Assembly (NCBI GenBank): GCA_007844125.1
Contig: CM017563.1
Location: 28,918,814-28,982,813 of the forward strand
Direction of reading: 5' to 3'
DNA length: 64,000 bases
Source: Sinonovacula constricta
Lineage: Eukaryota > Mollusca > Bivalvia > Cardiida > Solecurtidae
Part shown: piece after piece, positions 35,370-47,800 of the stretch
Layout of the letters: each line of letters begins with the position of its first letter
Position numbering within the stretch: the stretch's first letter is position 1
Notes under the pieces: generated by a model
The model's database searches: none
The model's input: only the letters and a program-made list of their open reading frames with translations
Told to the model about the DNA's origin: nothing
Position numbers and translations under genes: made by a program

Positions 35370-37050
35370 CTTTTGATAGCATTGATATAAGGTGATCATC
35401 TATATAAAAATTTTTTTGCATTACCGAGTGTTATAATTTAACCTTACTCATATGCACAAGCTATATACATGTAACACCAAACTGCCCCTAAAGTGTCTTT
35501 TATCTAAATATACTCTCTTGTACCTCATGACAGAAATAACTTCAACAAAGAATCATAAACAGGATGATACCTTTTATTGCAAGTAATTGATCTTTTCCTT
35601 CTCAAATTAACATACCCATTTACTTACAATGATCACTTTTCCTCCATTAGTATACACTCTTAACAACATTTGGTTTTAATCCTTTATATTTCGAATGAGC
35701 AAAGTTATATACATGTTTACGGAGCAATCGTCATTCCACTTCCACAAAATTAACAGCCTCTGTAAATAAATAAATGCTGCGCATAGTTAAGAAATAATAG
35801 GGATACAACAATACAATATACACATACAGCAGACCTTGTACTGGACTGAGTGCAAGATTGAAAATCTCTGGAACTACTCCTTAATTTCAAATTGAAATCA
35901 AGAAAGGTATATCTATTCCGCTAAACGTTAGATGCATTATGTACACTGAGGAATAAGAATAAGTTTTTTTTTAAATAGCCTCGGTTTTTTAAACAAAGTA
36001 ACATATCCAAAATTAACTTACCTTACGAAAACGTAAAATTTTATTCAACTAATAAGAATATCGATAACATGCCACTTTTCAAACCTTGTCTACAAGCACA
36101 CTGTTCTATATTTAATTGACATCGAAACTGATGGTCATTCCTCAAGGAATTCAAGCTGATTCTTCTATTTGTTATGCATATAACCCTTATAGATAGGCTT
36201 TACGGCTGTAGTCCAGCAAGAGTACGTATGCTTGGATTATATAACAGTCAATAAAGCGCTATGCAAAAGACACAGAAACATCCACGTCGATAACAAATAT
36301 TTTCGCCAGCTGTTCGTAAATCGCGTTCTAGCAGATTTACCGTCAAGAAACTTCAACCTTTACATAGACTTTTAGTTAATGTATGAGGTCAATAAAGGAT
36401 TCGACAAGAGAACTTAAGTATTAATCATGATAATGGACCAGAATGGTTCATATTCGATCCACTGAATGCTGGGTTAATAGATATATCTATCTTTAAAAAA
36501 TATGAAAGAAGACAAGTACATCCATTACATCAATTTTTAGTGTAAGATCTGTTAGAAACTAGTTTGAAACGTATTTCTATATATGTGAGATCATGTCAAG
36601 CAACTATTCCAATCACACTCTGTACAGAGAAAATAAAATTATGTTAACTAAACATAGAAAGTGGTTTCCAGCTTCTTTAAGTGAACAGGGCAGATTATCA
36701 TTAAAATAAGTCTGCAATCATGACCTTTATATAAAACGATACAACCAAACGTATAAATTATACGAACCTATAACACGTGTTTTATTCCCTCAAGACATTA
36801 CGCCAAACAGTCATTATTTAGAATACGATTCAAAATGACAAAAATGGTGAACCCTAGATTTAGCAGTAAAAATTGTCTTTGGATGCGAGGGAAGAGGTCC
36901 GAATACAAACATTAGAACAGAACACAATTTTCATTATTTTTTTTTTGTCGTATAATTGCAAGTTACACAAATCAAACATATGCATATTGTAATGAAACAA
37001 TTACAAATCACAGACGAGGATGTAGCTACACGTTAAACCACATTTATTTC
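35370..37050. other. No gene recognised
   Basis: A+T-rich sequence with no feature I can support, up to the target duplication of the RTE element. Confidence 0.5.
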
Positions 37051-37054
37051 TGAT

Positions 37055-37065
37055 ATTTATCAAAT
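37055..37065. repeat. Target-site duplication, left
   Basis: ATTTATCAAAT, repeated exactly at 40311-40321. It fixes the 5' end of the RTE element at 37066. Confidence 0.9.
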
Positions 37066-40000
37066 GCTCCCCAAGCTTCCTTGATCCATCGCCTTTGGCA
37101 CAGGATCATGCAGGCAAATCCTCTTGTGGCGGGTCCGGGTTCTCCCCATGGGAAGCCCACCCGAGGAGCGGTAACTGTAGCGAGCTTCAGCCGGCTACAG
37201 GCTAAGTTCACAGGAGGGACCGAGTGGAAGACGGTATATTCTACCAACTCCAACAATACGCCTGGCCAGCGCGCTGGAGTAGGCCAAAAACCTGCAGACC
37301 AATGAAAGACGAAGAAAGAAAAGGCCGTATAGCCCATGGCCACAACGGGCAAGTTCGAAAGAAGGCAACGAAGACCAGCGCCTTAAAGAATGACGCCTTG
37401 GAACTAAAGCCATCCGGACGTTGTAAGGCAGAAAAAGGTGAAGGTCACACTGCCAAACTGTATATATGTACATATAACACAAGAACCCTACGAACAGATG
37501 ACGACCTCAACAGACTGCTAGATGAAGTAACACCAATAAAATGGCACATTTTGGGGTTGAGTGAAACCAAAAGAAAAGAGGAAGGGCTAAAACAGCTACC
37601 AAGCGGAGATTGAATCTATGAAGCTGGAAAGAAGAAGGATAATAAAGATGCGACAGGAATGGCTTTCCTAATTAGTAAGAACTTCAAAGACTACATTGAG
37701 AAGATGGAAAAACACTCAGATAGGATAATATCATGTGCAGTCAAGCTGAAAGGAAAATGGTCAATGCAAATAATACAGGTGTATGCCCCAACAACAAGCC
37801 ACGGAGATGAAGAAATTGAGAGTTTCTACGATGACCTAGAAAAAGCAATAGATCATAAACATTGTAAATACCATATTGTTATGGGAGATTTTAATGCCAA
37901 AATAGGAGAACAAGAACAAGGGGAAATCTTAAGGAGTGTTGGACCCTTTGGCCTGGGTCAAAGAAACGAAAGAGGAGAAAGATTGATCAACTTCGCCGAG
38001 GAAAACAACTTGATAATAACAAACACCTTCTTTCAAAAAGCAAAAAAGAGAAGATGGACATGGGAATCTCCAAACGGCGAAACAAGAAATCAGATAGATT
38101 TCATTCTAGCACCAACAAAAAACATGGTCACAGACTGTGAAGTAATAACAAAAGTAGACGTAGGCAGCGACCACCGAATGCTACGGGCAAAAGTAAGACT
38201 AAACGCGAAGCTTGAAAGACTTAGAAGAATAAAAAGGAAGAGACCCAAGATGGTGGACCTTAAGACACTAGAAGAAAACATGGGCACTTTCCAACTGGAG
38301 CTGAAAAACAGATTTAAAGTCTTAGAAAACGATGAGGCATCGATTGAAACATTGAATACGATCATCACAGAAGAAAAGGAAAAAATCGAAGAAAGCAAGG
38401 TAAAAGTAAAGAAAGGAAAGACTCAAGAAGACAAAGATATTGAAATACTTGAGGACAAGAGAAAGACATTGAGAAATAAAGAAAACAAAAGCACAAAGGA
38501 GAAAATGGAATATTCAGAGCTAAATAAAACAGTGAAAAAGAAACTTAGAGCAAGAGCAAGAAGAAAAAGAGCAGAAATGATACAAAATGTGATACAGAAA
38601 GGCAAAGGACCAAAAGAAATATATAAATATGGAAGCAAAAAGAAAATCTCATCTATGTACAAAGCGACGGGAGAGACCACAACAGACAGAGAAGAAATTA
38701 TGGATGTATGCTGCACATTCTATCAGCAGCTGTACACGACAACAGAAACAACACAAGAAGATAGTTGCTACACAAGAACCGACCCAGAGGAACCACCGCC
38801 ATTCATAGAAAGTGAGATAGAGCAAGTTATGAAGATGATGAAGAAAGGGAAAGCACCAGGAAATGATGGAATAACAAGTGACATTCTAAAATTAGGTGGC
38901 CCAGAAATTACAAAATACCTAACAAGGGCATTCAATGAAATTCTTAGAAAAAAGCAAATACCACAAAGCTGGCAAGAAGCCAAAATCATAATTCTTTTCA
39001 AAAAGGGAGACCCAAAAGAAATTAAGAACTACCGACCGATCAGCCTTCTAACACATACTTACAAAATATTCACAAGGCTACTCCAGAACCGAATGGAAAA
39101 AATCCTAGATGAGAATCAACCAAGAGAACAAGCAGGTTTCAGAAAAGGATTCTCAACCACAGACCATCTACATGTATTGAACCAGCTTATTGAAAAATCA
39201 AACGAATACAACCTCCCATTGTGCCTAGGGTTTGTAGATTACGAAAAAGCTTTCGACTCAGTGGAACACTCGGCAATTTTTCACGCACTAAGAGAAATAA
39301 ACATCAATGACACATACATCAAGATACTAGAAAAAATATATAAAAGTGCGACCGCAAGAATCCACCTAGACAACCACGTGTCAGAACCCTTTGAGATACA
39401 GAGAGGAGTGAGACAAGGGGACCCAATATCACCCAAGTTGTTTACAGCAGCCATTGAAGAGGTCTTCAAAAAAGCAGAGCTCAACAAAAGCATTACAATT
39501 GACGGAGAACACCTTACAGACTTACGATTTGCAGATGATGTTATACTTTGCACGGAAAACACAGAAACCCTGGAAGAGAATCTGAACAAACTAAACAAAG
39601 AAAGCAGGAAAATTGGATTGCAAATACACAGGGGCAAAACAAAATACATGACCAACCAGGAAACTACACAAACAGTCAAGATAGATGACGTCCCTATAGA
39701 AGAGGTCCAAAGATACACATACCTGGGACAAAATACAACCTTCCAAAATAGAACAGCAGAAGAAATCTCAGTAAGAATCAGGAACGCATGGCATGCATTT
39801 GGAAAATATAAGGAGATTTTCCTAGATGGAAAACTCCCAATAACATTAAAAAGGAAAGTATTTGACCAGTGCATCCTCCCAGTAATGACATACGGATGCC
39901 AAACATGGACACTAACAAAACAGTTGGCACATAAAATAGAAACAACACAAAGGGCAATGGAAAGAAGGATGCTCAACATCAAATTGCTAAACAGGATACC

Positions 40001-40310
40001 ATGCAAGAAATAAGAACAAGAACAAAAACCAAAGAAATACTCCAACATATCTTACAACAAAAATGGAAATGGGCAGGACATGTGGCAAGATACTCAGACA
40101 ACAGATGGACAAAGAGATGTACAGACTGGCAGCCGAGAACAGGAAAACGACAGAGAGGCAGACCAGCTAGAAGATGGCAGGATGACATCAGAGAGATAAA
40201 GGGAACAACATGGCAAAGAACGGCTCAAGATAAACACCAGTGGAGGCGGTCTGCAGAGGGCTACATCATGCAGTGGATGAACGATGCCTAGCCAATAGCC
40301 AATAGCCAAA
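37066..40310 (+). mobile_element. RTE-type LINE, full length
   Basis: A 3,245-bp non-LTR retrotransposon between two perfect 11-bp target duplications. A short 5' leader (about 240 bp) is followed by one long frame with endonuclease and reverse transcriptase, and almost no 3' untranslated region. The 3' end is a short AGCCAAT repeat instead of a poly(A) tail. This compact layout, size and tail type fit the RTE clade. Its A-rich sense strand stands out from the surrounding DNA. The single stop and single frameshift suggest a fairly young but inactive insertion. Confidence 0.9.
37302..40291 (+). pseudogene. RTE LINE polyprotein (endonuclease plus reverse transcriptase), broken
   Basis: The first ATG of the frame is at 37302. 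Apurinic-type endonuclease motifs are visible at residues 58-63 (YNTRTL), 86-90 (LSETK), about 160 (VYAPT), 195-202 (GDFNAKIG) and 288-294 (GSDHRML). A lysine- and glutamate-rich linker follows. The reverse transcriptase shows NYRPISLL, VDYEKAF (about 645), RQGDPISPKLF (about 705) and FADD (about 743-746), so its catalytic aspartates are present. A C-terminal domain with WKWAGHVAR and GRPARRWQDD ends the protein. Two lesions are seen: a TGA at 37611-37613 between endonuclease motifs, and a frameshift near 39995-40013, after which the C-terminal part (to 40291) continues in another frame. Uninterrupted it would be about 1,000 residues, normal for RTE. Confidence 0.9.
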
Positions 40311-40321
40311 ATTTATCAAAT
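40311..40321. repeat. Target-site duplication, right
   Basis: Exact copy of 37055-37065, directly after the AGCCAAT-repeat tail of the RTE element. Confidence 0.9.
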
Positions 40322-40570
40322 AAGAATAATGATCACATTTTAATCGCCAGAAAGCGCGACACTTTACTTGTTAATAATACAACACGGCGACATCTACAGA
40401 ACTTTTTAGGAATGACTGCATATAGACATCATGAGCATCTGTGTTTACAATTAAAATACTAGACGCATAACATAACAAGAGGTTTGGGGGAAAATAGTTT
40501 CATCCATATATAAATACAACAAACAATACATATAAATTAGAAACACCCACATTCGAATCGAAACATGAAG

Positions 40571-40666
40571 TCGTGCGTGCGTTCGTGCGTGCGTGCGTGC
40601 GTTCGTGCGTTCGTGCGTGCGTGCGGGCGTGCGTGCGTGCGCGCGCGCGTGTGTGTGTGTGTGTGT
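40571..40666 (+). repeat. GTGC/GC/GT microsatellite
   Basis: GTGC repeats with occasional GTTC grade into GCGCGCGCG and then a GT run. Alternating purine-pyrimidine sequence of this kind can adopt Z-DNA. Confidence 0.95.
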
Positions 40667-40669
40667 AAT

Positions 40670-41745
40670 AAGATTACAGTGTTTAAGTTTTTATTAAGCT
40701 ATCTATAAAATATCGTTATCTTCAGCAATCGTTTGCTACAGTAATTTAAGGGTTGTGACATTTTATTTAGGCATAGTTGTTAAAATGCAAATTTTACTTA
40801 CTTGAAAATGTTCACGCAATATAGTGAATATCAGAACGACTGTAGAAATTCCAATATCAATCAAAAACAAAAACGATGATAACCTTCGTAATAAATAATT
40901 TTCTGAACGATAAATAAGTGTTATTGTTCTTCAATGTTGGTGTCACTTTGCTAAATTCGAGATAGTAACGATTTTTAGCTGAACTATTGACTAAGTTGTT
41001 TGACTTTTAACTGCTTTAGGGAATATTGTACATAGCTGTAATATGGTTCTATACAAGCTCCAGGATTGTATTCTATATATAAGACATCTTTTAACTCACA
41101 GGGCTTCCAACAATTATTCATCTTATACCCTTTTTAAGACCCTTCAACATTACAAAAAAAATCGTATTATTTATTGTAAAAATACTAACATTTATTCAAC
41201 AAAGTACGTCTTCCCCGCAACATTTTCGACATACACTTTATCATTTGTGTTTCTCATAGCCTACTCCAAGATTCCGGTTGTTCAATTAAAATGACTTGTT
41301 TCCCACAATGGCCAGTGAGATCGCAGGAAGACTGACATGTCAAATTTGTCTTGTTATTTCCAATAAATAACTTATCGTTTTAAACTTAAGTGAAACCATT
41401 CACAGATTAATGATGTTGCTTGTCCCCAAATATGTACATCAGACATTAGATTCGCACGGCATTATTTTTATCAAACAAAAAATTAATGAAAGCTTTCAGT
41501 TATATTTTAACATTCAGTCTTCTGAAAACTGTGCTTACATTACCGATCAATAACTGCCGTATTTTAAACAACAATGAAAATTAAATTTTCATCTTGCTTT
41601 TGTTTCTTCTTGCTGTTGCAGATGAAGCAGCCGCAACTTAAGAGGGAAATATTGCATATGAGGGTAAATCGCTATTTAAAATTAAGCTCATGATTTGTTG
41701 TTAAAGTGCTTTAAGCATCAAACTTAGGCAATGAATAAAGAGTTA
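40670..41745. other. No gene recognised
   Basis: A+T-rich sequence. The 83-residue frame at 41043-41294 has no recognisable motif. Confidence 0.5.
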
Positions 41746-41747
41746 GT

Positions 41748-41960
41748 GTGGGGCATGGCTGAATGGCCAAATAGCAACTTCTCCGACTGCTTAGCCTCTC
41801 GCCGCTTGGATTCGAATCCCAGCCGTGGCGTTGCACTTTTCGTGGGATTGTCTTCAGCTACATGTAACCTGAGATGCGCCAGTGGTTCTACGCAGATATT
41901 TGTCTGAGGTCTTTCTCCACCAACATATGTGGACGTTGCTAAAATTGAGATTAAGATATT
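41748..41960 (+). mobile_element. tRNA-derived SINE family B, best copy
   Basis: GGCATGGCTGAATGGCCAAA is an A box of the Leu/Ser tRNA style. TTGGATTCGAATCCCAGC is a B box about 50 bases on. The body then has GCGCCAGTGGTTCTACGC and TGTCTGAGGTCTTTCTCCAC. The acceptor arms do not pair. It anchors the family B alignment with 3028-3230, 5287-5384 and 35125-35368. Confidence 0.65.
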
Positions 41961-41964
41961 TTAT

Positions 41965-43720
41965 TTTACTAATAAGGACTCTGAGTTATACATGGATACA
42001 AACATTATATTTTTCATACCGTAATTACTTTCCAGGGCTCCTGAGCGAGTGGTCAGAGGTTCCAACTAGAAGAGTGATGTATCGTGTCCGATTAATCTTC
42101 TTTGACAGTCCCAAGACAAGAACCGGGCAATTCTCGTCAGAATAACACGAATTCTGAGGCGAACTATTTGATGAAGCCATCTTTATTTACCAAATACATC
42201 ATCATATACAAGTATATGAAGACATTTTATAATCAATGAACGTTAGCTGTCATTGTGCTCTATGTAAGCAGGATTCAAATAAGTAAGTTCACATATATGA
42301 CAGCACGAATCAATTCCAGTAAGCCGACATATACTACCAGCCCAAGAAGAGGGAAACCAACCATATGAAGGACCCGATAACCATCGTTTTGATAATTAAA
42401 AATTTAAAATAAAAAAGAATTTATTTAAGAACAATTTAAAAAAGAAAAGAAAAACGTTCTATGCTATATATTCGTTCTGATAACCAACATTGCATGGTAC
42501 CGCTTTGTTTTCTGGCTGACTTTCGAATTTTTGGCGAATCTCCGTGTGGCTCAATAAACATAATTTTACATTGCATTTTACTTTAACAATTGAAGAATGG
42601 AAAATTTAGCGAAGTTGTCAAATTTACCCAAAGTGTCGTTAAGTAGATTATTGCATGTATTAAATCCAAGCAGAATAAAGGCAATGCGTATTAAGTATAA
42701 GTAATTCTGTGCCACACAAGATCATATAGAGTCATCATGTTAGACTAATGGTCAAAAGGGCTAGTACAAGTACTCACAAACAACTGGCACTGGTCCAAAC
42801 CCAGCTGATAGCTTTATTTCTGTCCATCTTCCTTAAAATAATCCAAATAAGTTCATGATAATTATTTCGATGGTTATACATGTATGCGTTTGGGTTATTT
42901 GTAAGCGCACGATATTTTCTTTAATTGGTTATTTGTATATAAATAATATTACTTCATATAAGAGCTTAAGTTAACGTTAACAACAATAATAATTTAGTTC
43001 CATTTGTTCAATGGATGATAACCGTGTATGTGTAAGTAATAAAAACGTGTATGAAAATTAAACAATATTAATTGATACTGCAGTTGACATTTGCAGACAG
43101 AAACATTAAAATGCTTTCATTTGCTTGTTGTGTACAGGTTTATAATATATAAAAGTATCTGTGGAAAATGCTTTTGGTACCATCACTATAAAATAATGAT
43201 GTACTTTACATAACACATTACATTATATTAAATTTTGGCTAGGCACATTGATTATAAATGTATTGTCAACCACACATGTCTCCATGGAAATACAACATAA
43301 TTAAAGCATGTTTCCACTTGGGAGCTGTTTTACTGATCATAGATTGTGTTGATGATGGGGACTATCTCAGCTGAATATCCATTTTATATGACCCGTCTGC
43401 GCAGTGCTGAAAATGACACTTCTTGTGTATTTACATAGAAAGGTACGCGCCAGCCCCATTCTCTGAAAGATGAAGATAATATAACCCAGTATTTTTTTAC
43501 TCACATTTATAACCTCCACATAACTCCGAAAGATAAAACAATTAAGTGCATGGTACACACATACTGCCTATATTGGTCTGTAAGTCTATATTGAATTTGA
43601 AAAGTCCATACGTATTAATAACCAGTCTGTTAAAAACAACATCACATTTCAAAATAAACATGAAAAAAATGAAGCAGAACTGACTGAGAGACTAAAATTG
43701 TTGAATTTTTAAATAATAGC
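41965..43720. other. No gene recognised
   Basis: A+T-rich sequence with no supported feature. Confidence 0.5.
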
Positions 43721-43722
43721 CT

Positions 43723-43835
43723 TAATATAATATAATATAATATAATATAATATAATATAATATAATATAATATAATATAATATAATATAATATAATATAA
43801 TATAATATAATATAATATAATATATAATATAATAT
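43723..43835. repeat. ATAAT pentanucleotide microsatellite
   Basis: About 22 copies of a 5-bp AT-only unit. Because 5 is not a multiple of 3 and the unit allows open reading on the minus strand, it yields Ile/Tyr/Leu-rich spurious frames there. Confidence 0.95.
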
Positions 43836-44182
43836 CGGCTTGTTTCGTGTACAGCAACAACCACTACAACGACAAACACCCCTGAATCCATGAATGATAC
43901 AGAACAAGCACTGACAGTTCATACCTCTGGCGAAACTTACAAATCCGTCTGAAAAAAAAAACACATTTTTTTAAAAGTCGTAAGAAAGTTCCTTTTAGAG
44001 GACGTTCTAATCCAACATTATCTGCCCTATATAGGTAAACATAATAACAAAGTGCTTCTGACAAAAACAAGGTCGCATAATATATTTTAGGATAAACTGC
44101 TTACATGTATGCTTGTAAAGATACGTATTGCTGCTTTTAAGACAATTAATGTTCTTTAAACTATAAGTCGTCAATGAGTCAT

Positions 44183-44865
44183 TGTAATGTACAGTAGTAC
44201 ACCAGCGTTTAAGGTTACGCTATTCAGATTAAAGGGTTGTTTACCGTTGTAGTATTATTAACGTTTTTCGCATGACGTAGCATTCGCGTAATAGCTAGAA
44301 AGAAAAGGATCATACTAGAAAATTCATTTGTTTATTTTTAACTGGGTTTCGTGAATGTTCTAGAAATTCGTTGGGTCTATATAAGGGCTTGTTAGTTTAA
44401 GTTTGGACATAAAGTTTGGACATATAGTTTTGAAATACTTGCAGCGTCTATATTAAACCTTTCTGTGATGGAACTTACGTGGACTTATTATATTCTACAG
44501 TGATATAAATATTAATGTGTTGGATTTGGAATTATATTAATTACACTCGTGTATTATTCTACCTTTGGAATATTTCAACTGTGCGTATCTACTAGGACAT
44601 TCTACCGAAAACTTTTCAGGATTATTCGACGTTGGATTATTAATTGCACTATTAATGGGAAAAACTGTAAGCTAACATTTATTTTGTATTCTCAAATTTT
44701 GTCTGATATATTTGTTATGATTTTGCTACGCCATATATTTACATGTGTATTAAAATATTATTGTACTAGTTTGTTGCTGGCTTGTTCTTTCTGTCACACC
44801 ATTTCGTCGTTTAGTAAACGTGCAATTTTATAAATAAATCTTTAATAGCGACACCGGTCGTAACA
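44183..44865 (+). mobile_element. Possible solo LTR
   Basis: Begins TGTAATG and ends CGTAACA, with GTCAT before and GCCAT after (a 5-bp duplication with one mismatch). Inside, TATATAAG at 44378-44385 could be a TATA box and AATAAA at 44833-44838 a polyadenylation signal, in the order expected for an LTR. No second copy lies in the window, so this rests on signals alone. Confidence 0.35.
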
Positions 44866-44869
44866 GCCA

Positions 44870-47800
44870 TGTCACGGATTTTTAAATGGCGTTGACGCAA
44901 CTGAAGTTTTAATAACATAAGAGATGTTAAAATGTAGTGGCAGGATGATTTGTTTCTAAATTTTACTTAACACATATAACAATCTTAAGTCACACTCTTA
45001 TACTCATCACATTATTTGCTCGGTTTCGTCAACATTGAGCTTTATTTTGGATTTTCCTCAGAATTAAATATCGTTTCTTCCTTTTATCTTGTATGATTGA
45101 CATATTATCATCGATGATCAGTCATTTCCTTCGTTTCTGTCAATCTATACAGACACATAGGCATGTGACTTAGATTAAGCGTCAAGGTGCGTCAAATTGA
45201 CATACATAAGTCAATAAAATGCTGCCGATTTTTTTTACTTACTAAAAATGTTTAAACAAAAGTATGACACATAGTTCGCCAGAATTCAAAAGGACATGTG
45301 TTATAGATAACTTACACGATATCTATATACGTTTATAAAAATGACAAGTTGATTATAACTTGAGAGAATGCTTCATATTTAAAACGAACTGCATAAACCT
45401 AAGGGTCAACATGGCCCGAGTGCATTATTTTTTTTATATGCCTTAACTTAATTGTCTTTCTTGGTAAAAAAACGTATAAACAAATAATCTTAAGATTCAA
45501 GTTAATATATTAAGAACAATTTGTGTTATCTACGTTATCACCCGACTGCCAAAATAAGTTTCTTTTTAGCCAAATTTGTGTTCAAATAAACCATGATCCC
45601 ATTATAAATAATGTAATGGAAGAACACATTTTCACCAGGCAATGGGGGTAGGTTTGTGAAGAACATTTCATTCTATTTTAAGACCGTAATCAAGAGAATG
45701 TTTGAGATAATAAAATATTTTATTAAAGCGATAAAAAGCTTTTATAGCCATACGTTTCAACAGTTGAATACCGATTTCTTGCCTTGTTCTTTTCAAATGG
45801 CATTTTGTTATTTGTCTCAAGATGTGTAAAGGTTCTATGAGAAATGCCACATTTATTAACATTTGAATTACCACAAGACAAAGACAATATGAATAGATAA
45901 TTGTTTAAGTGACGGGAACATTGAGACGAGGTGTTTCAAACATACAGTAAACAAGTCGACAGAAACCCTATTGAAACTCTAAATATTCTAAAAGTAATTT
46001 ATATCAGCTTTGAATTTACATAAACTTAAATTTTGGCATTTGTATGCTAGTAAAGCTTCTAGTCTAACGACCCAGAAGAACATCTCGTTTATACGAATTA
46101 TAGTCAATCAAATCCATTTCTGTTTTAGAACCAGTAAATAAAGCCAAGAAGACTTGAGTACGGTCATTGATATATAAACGATATAAATAGGAATAAATGG
46201 TCTACTGGGAATTTACAAAGCAACATGAAAACCCACCAGTTGCAGTTTGTTCTGCGAATCTGAAAGACATTTACAATAAACATGTCCTAGTATGTCTTTG
46301 TCATTACAAACTGTCGAAGCCAGCCTTGAAAAATATAAGTTTATCAAAGTTGCAATAATGAGTTTCAGTTTTCCTATTTACTTAACTTAAGCTTTCAAAA
46401 TCATATTTGTTTTCATGGGTCTATATACTGACACGTACTTTTCACTGTGAATGAGTTTGTTTTCTGCAATATTTACATAATAACAATATTTGTTAAAGAT
46501 TTTGGCGGAAGATTTGGATTTATTTTGTTTTAAATTTGATTTTACCCTTCAATATCTATGTTGTAAACGATATCTACAAAGTTTGTACAAATGACCCTCT
46601 TATATATTTATGTGGTGCTACGGTCGTATTTATAAAGATACTTATCACTGGAACAATATACCCTGGTTGTTTAATCCTGTAAGTAAGTAAGGATTATAAA
46701 AGTTAATATCTATTAAATAAGTTGTAGTGCATAGTTACTTCTATACCTTCAATTAACATATCAACAAGCGAAACAAATATTGCATTTGAAGATAACTCAA
46801 CACTATAAATATATGGTGAAGTTTAAAGATGAACAGATGCCTAACGATATTTTATTAGTATCACTTTTCGTCGCATTACATATATTCAGTACATATAGTT
46901 TCGAACAAAATTAAGATATAATTAAACTTCATTATCAATTGTTTGTTTTTTCTTAATATAATGTATGAGTGTAATAAGCAGTGCGGAATTGTTGATCAGC
47001 TCTTGCAATTATAGAAAAAAGTATATATACTTCAAGTTTATTCTTCCTTGTGCTTGATGTCATATGTATGTCATTGTATAAGTATGGCAAGATACTAATC
47101 TTGCATTTTCTACAATAAGCATACAATGGCACATTTAGTGAATCTATTGTACACATAGAACGCCTATGATAAAGCAAAGTGAATCGGCTACATTTCTTCC
47201 TTCCCAAATGTTTTCTATTGAAAATTAAATAGAAGCTAATTTAAAAGCTGGTTCATTGTTGAAATCATTGTTCAAGTTGTATTATCTTATTATTATTTTG
47301 ATGGCTTGTAATATAGCATTCGTAATCTCTTTACGATCGGTATCCGATTCAATTTATTGGTCAGGATCCAGCATCCATTAAGATGCTTGTTTAAACAAAA
47401 ATGTCCTTGAACAATTTTTGTATTTTATATTCACATGATTGGGTATTGGATCTGGAAAATGTATAACAAGAGCATGTTGTGTACATTGATTTGTTGCAAG
47501 GCATGTCTTATAAGTGTCCAAAAACCCAAAACACGATTTTAGTAAATATGGTTCAAATAATAAATGTGTTAATACAAACACAAAATCAAAGTTTCTTGTA
47601 AATAATAATTTTATGCAGTGATATTTGCTTATCAGATTGCATAAAGTAACACTTAAAGTAAAGAGACAAATATTATATGGCTGCAAACACTGCAATTGTT
47701 ATAGGTCAAACTGTATACTTTAATTAAATACATTGTATGGTCAATTTGGAGTACACATTGGCGAAAGATATGCTGTCTTTGTTTTTTCGATAACTTATCA

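Noticed and set aside
39281..40048. 255-residue minus-strand frame
   Set aside because: Lies antisense to the RTE reverse transcriptase; hydrophobic composition is the complement of an A-rich sense strand.
44549..44833. 94-residue protein
   Set aside because: Lies inside the possible solo LTR and has no recognisable motif.
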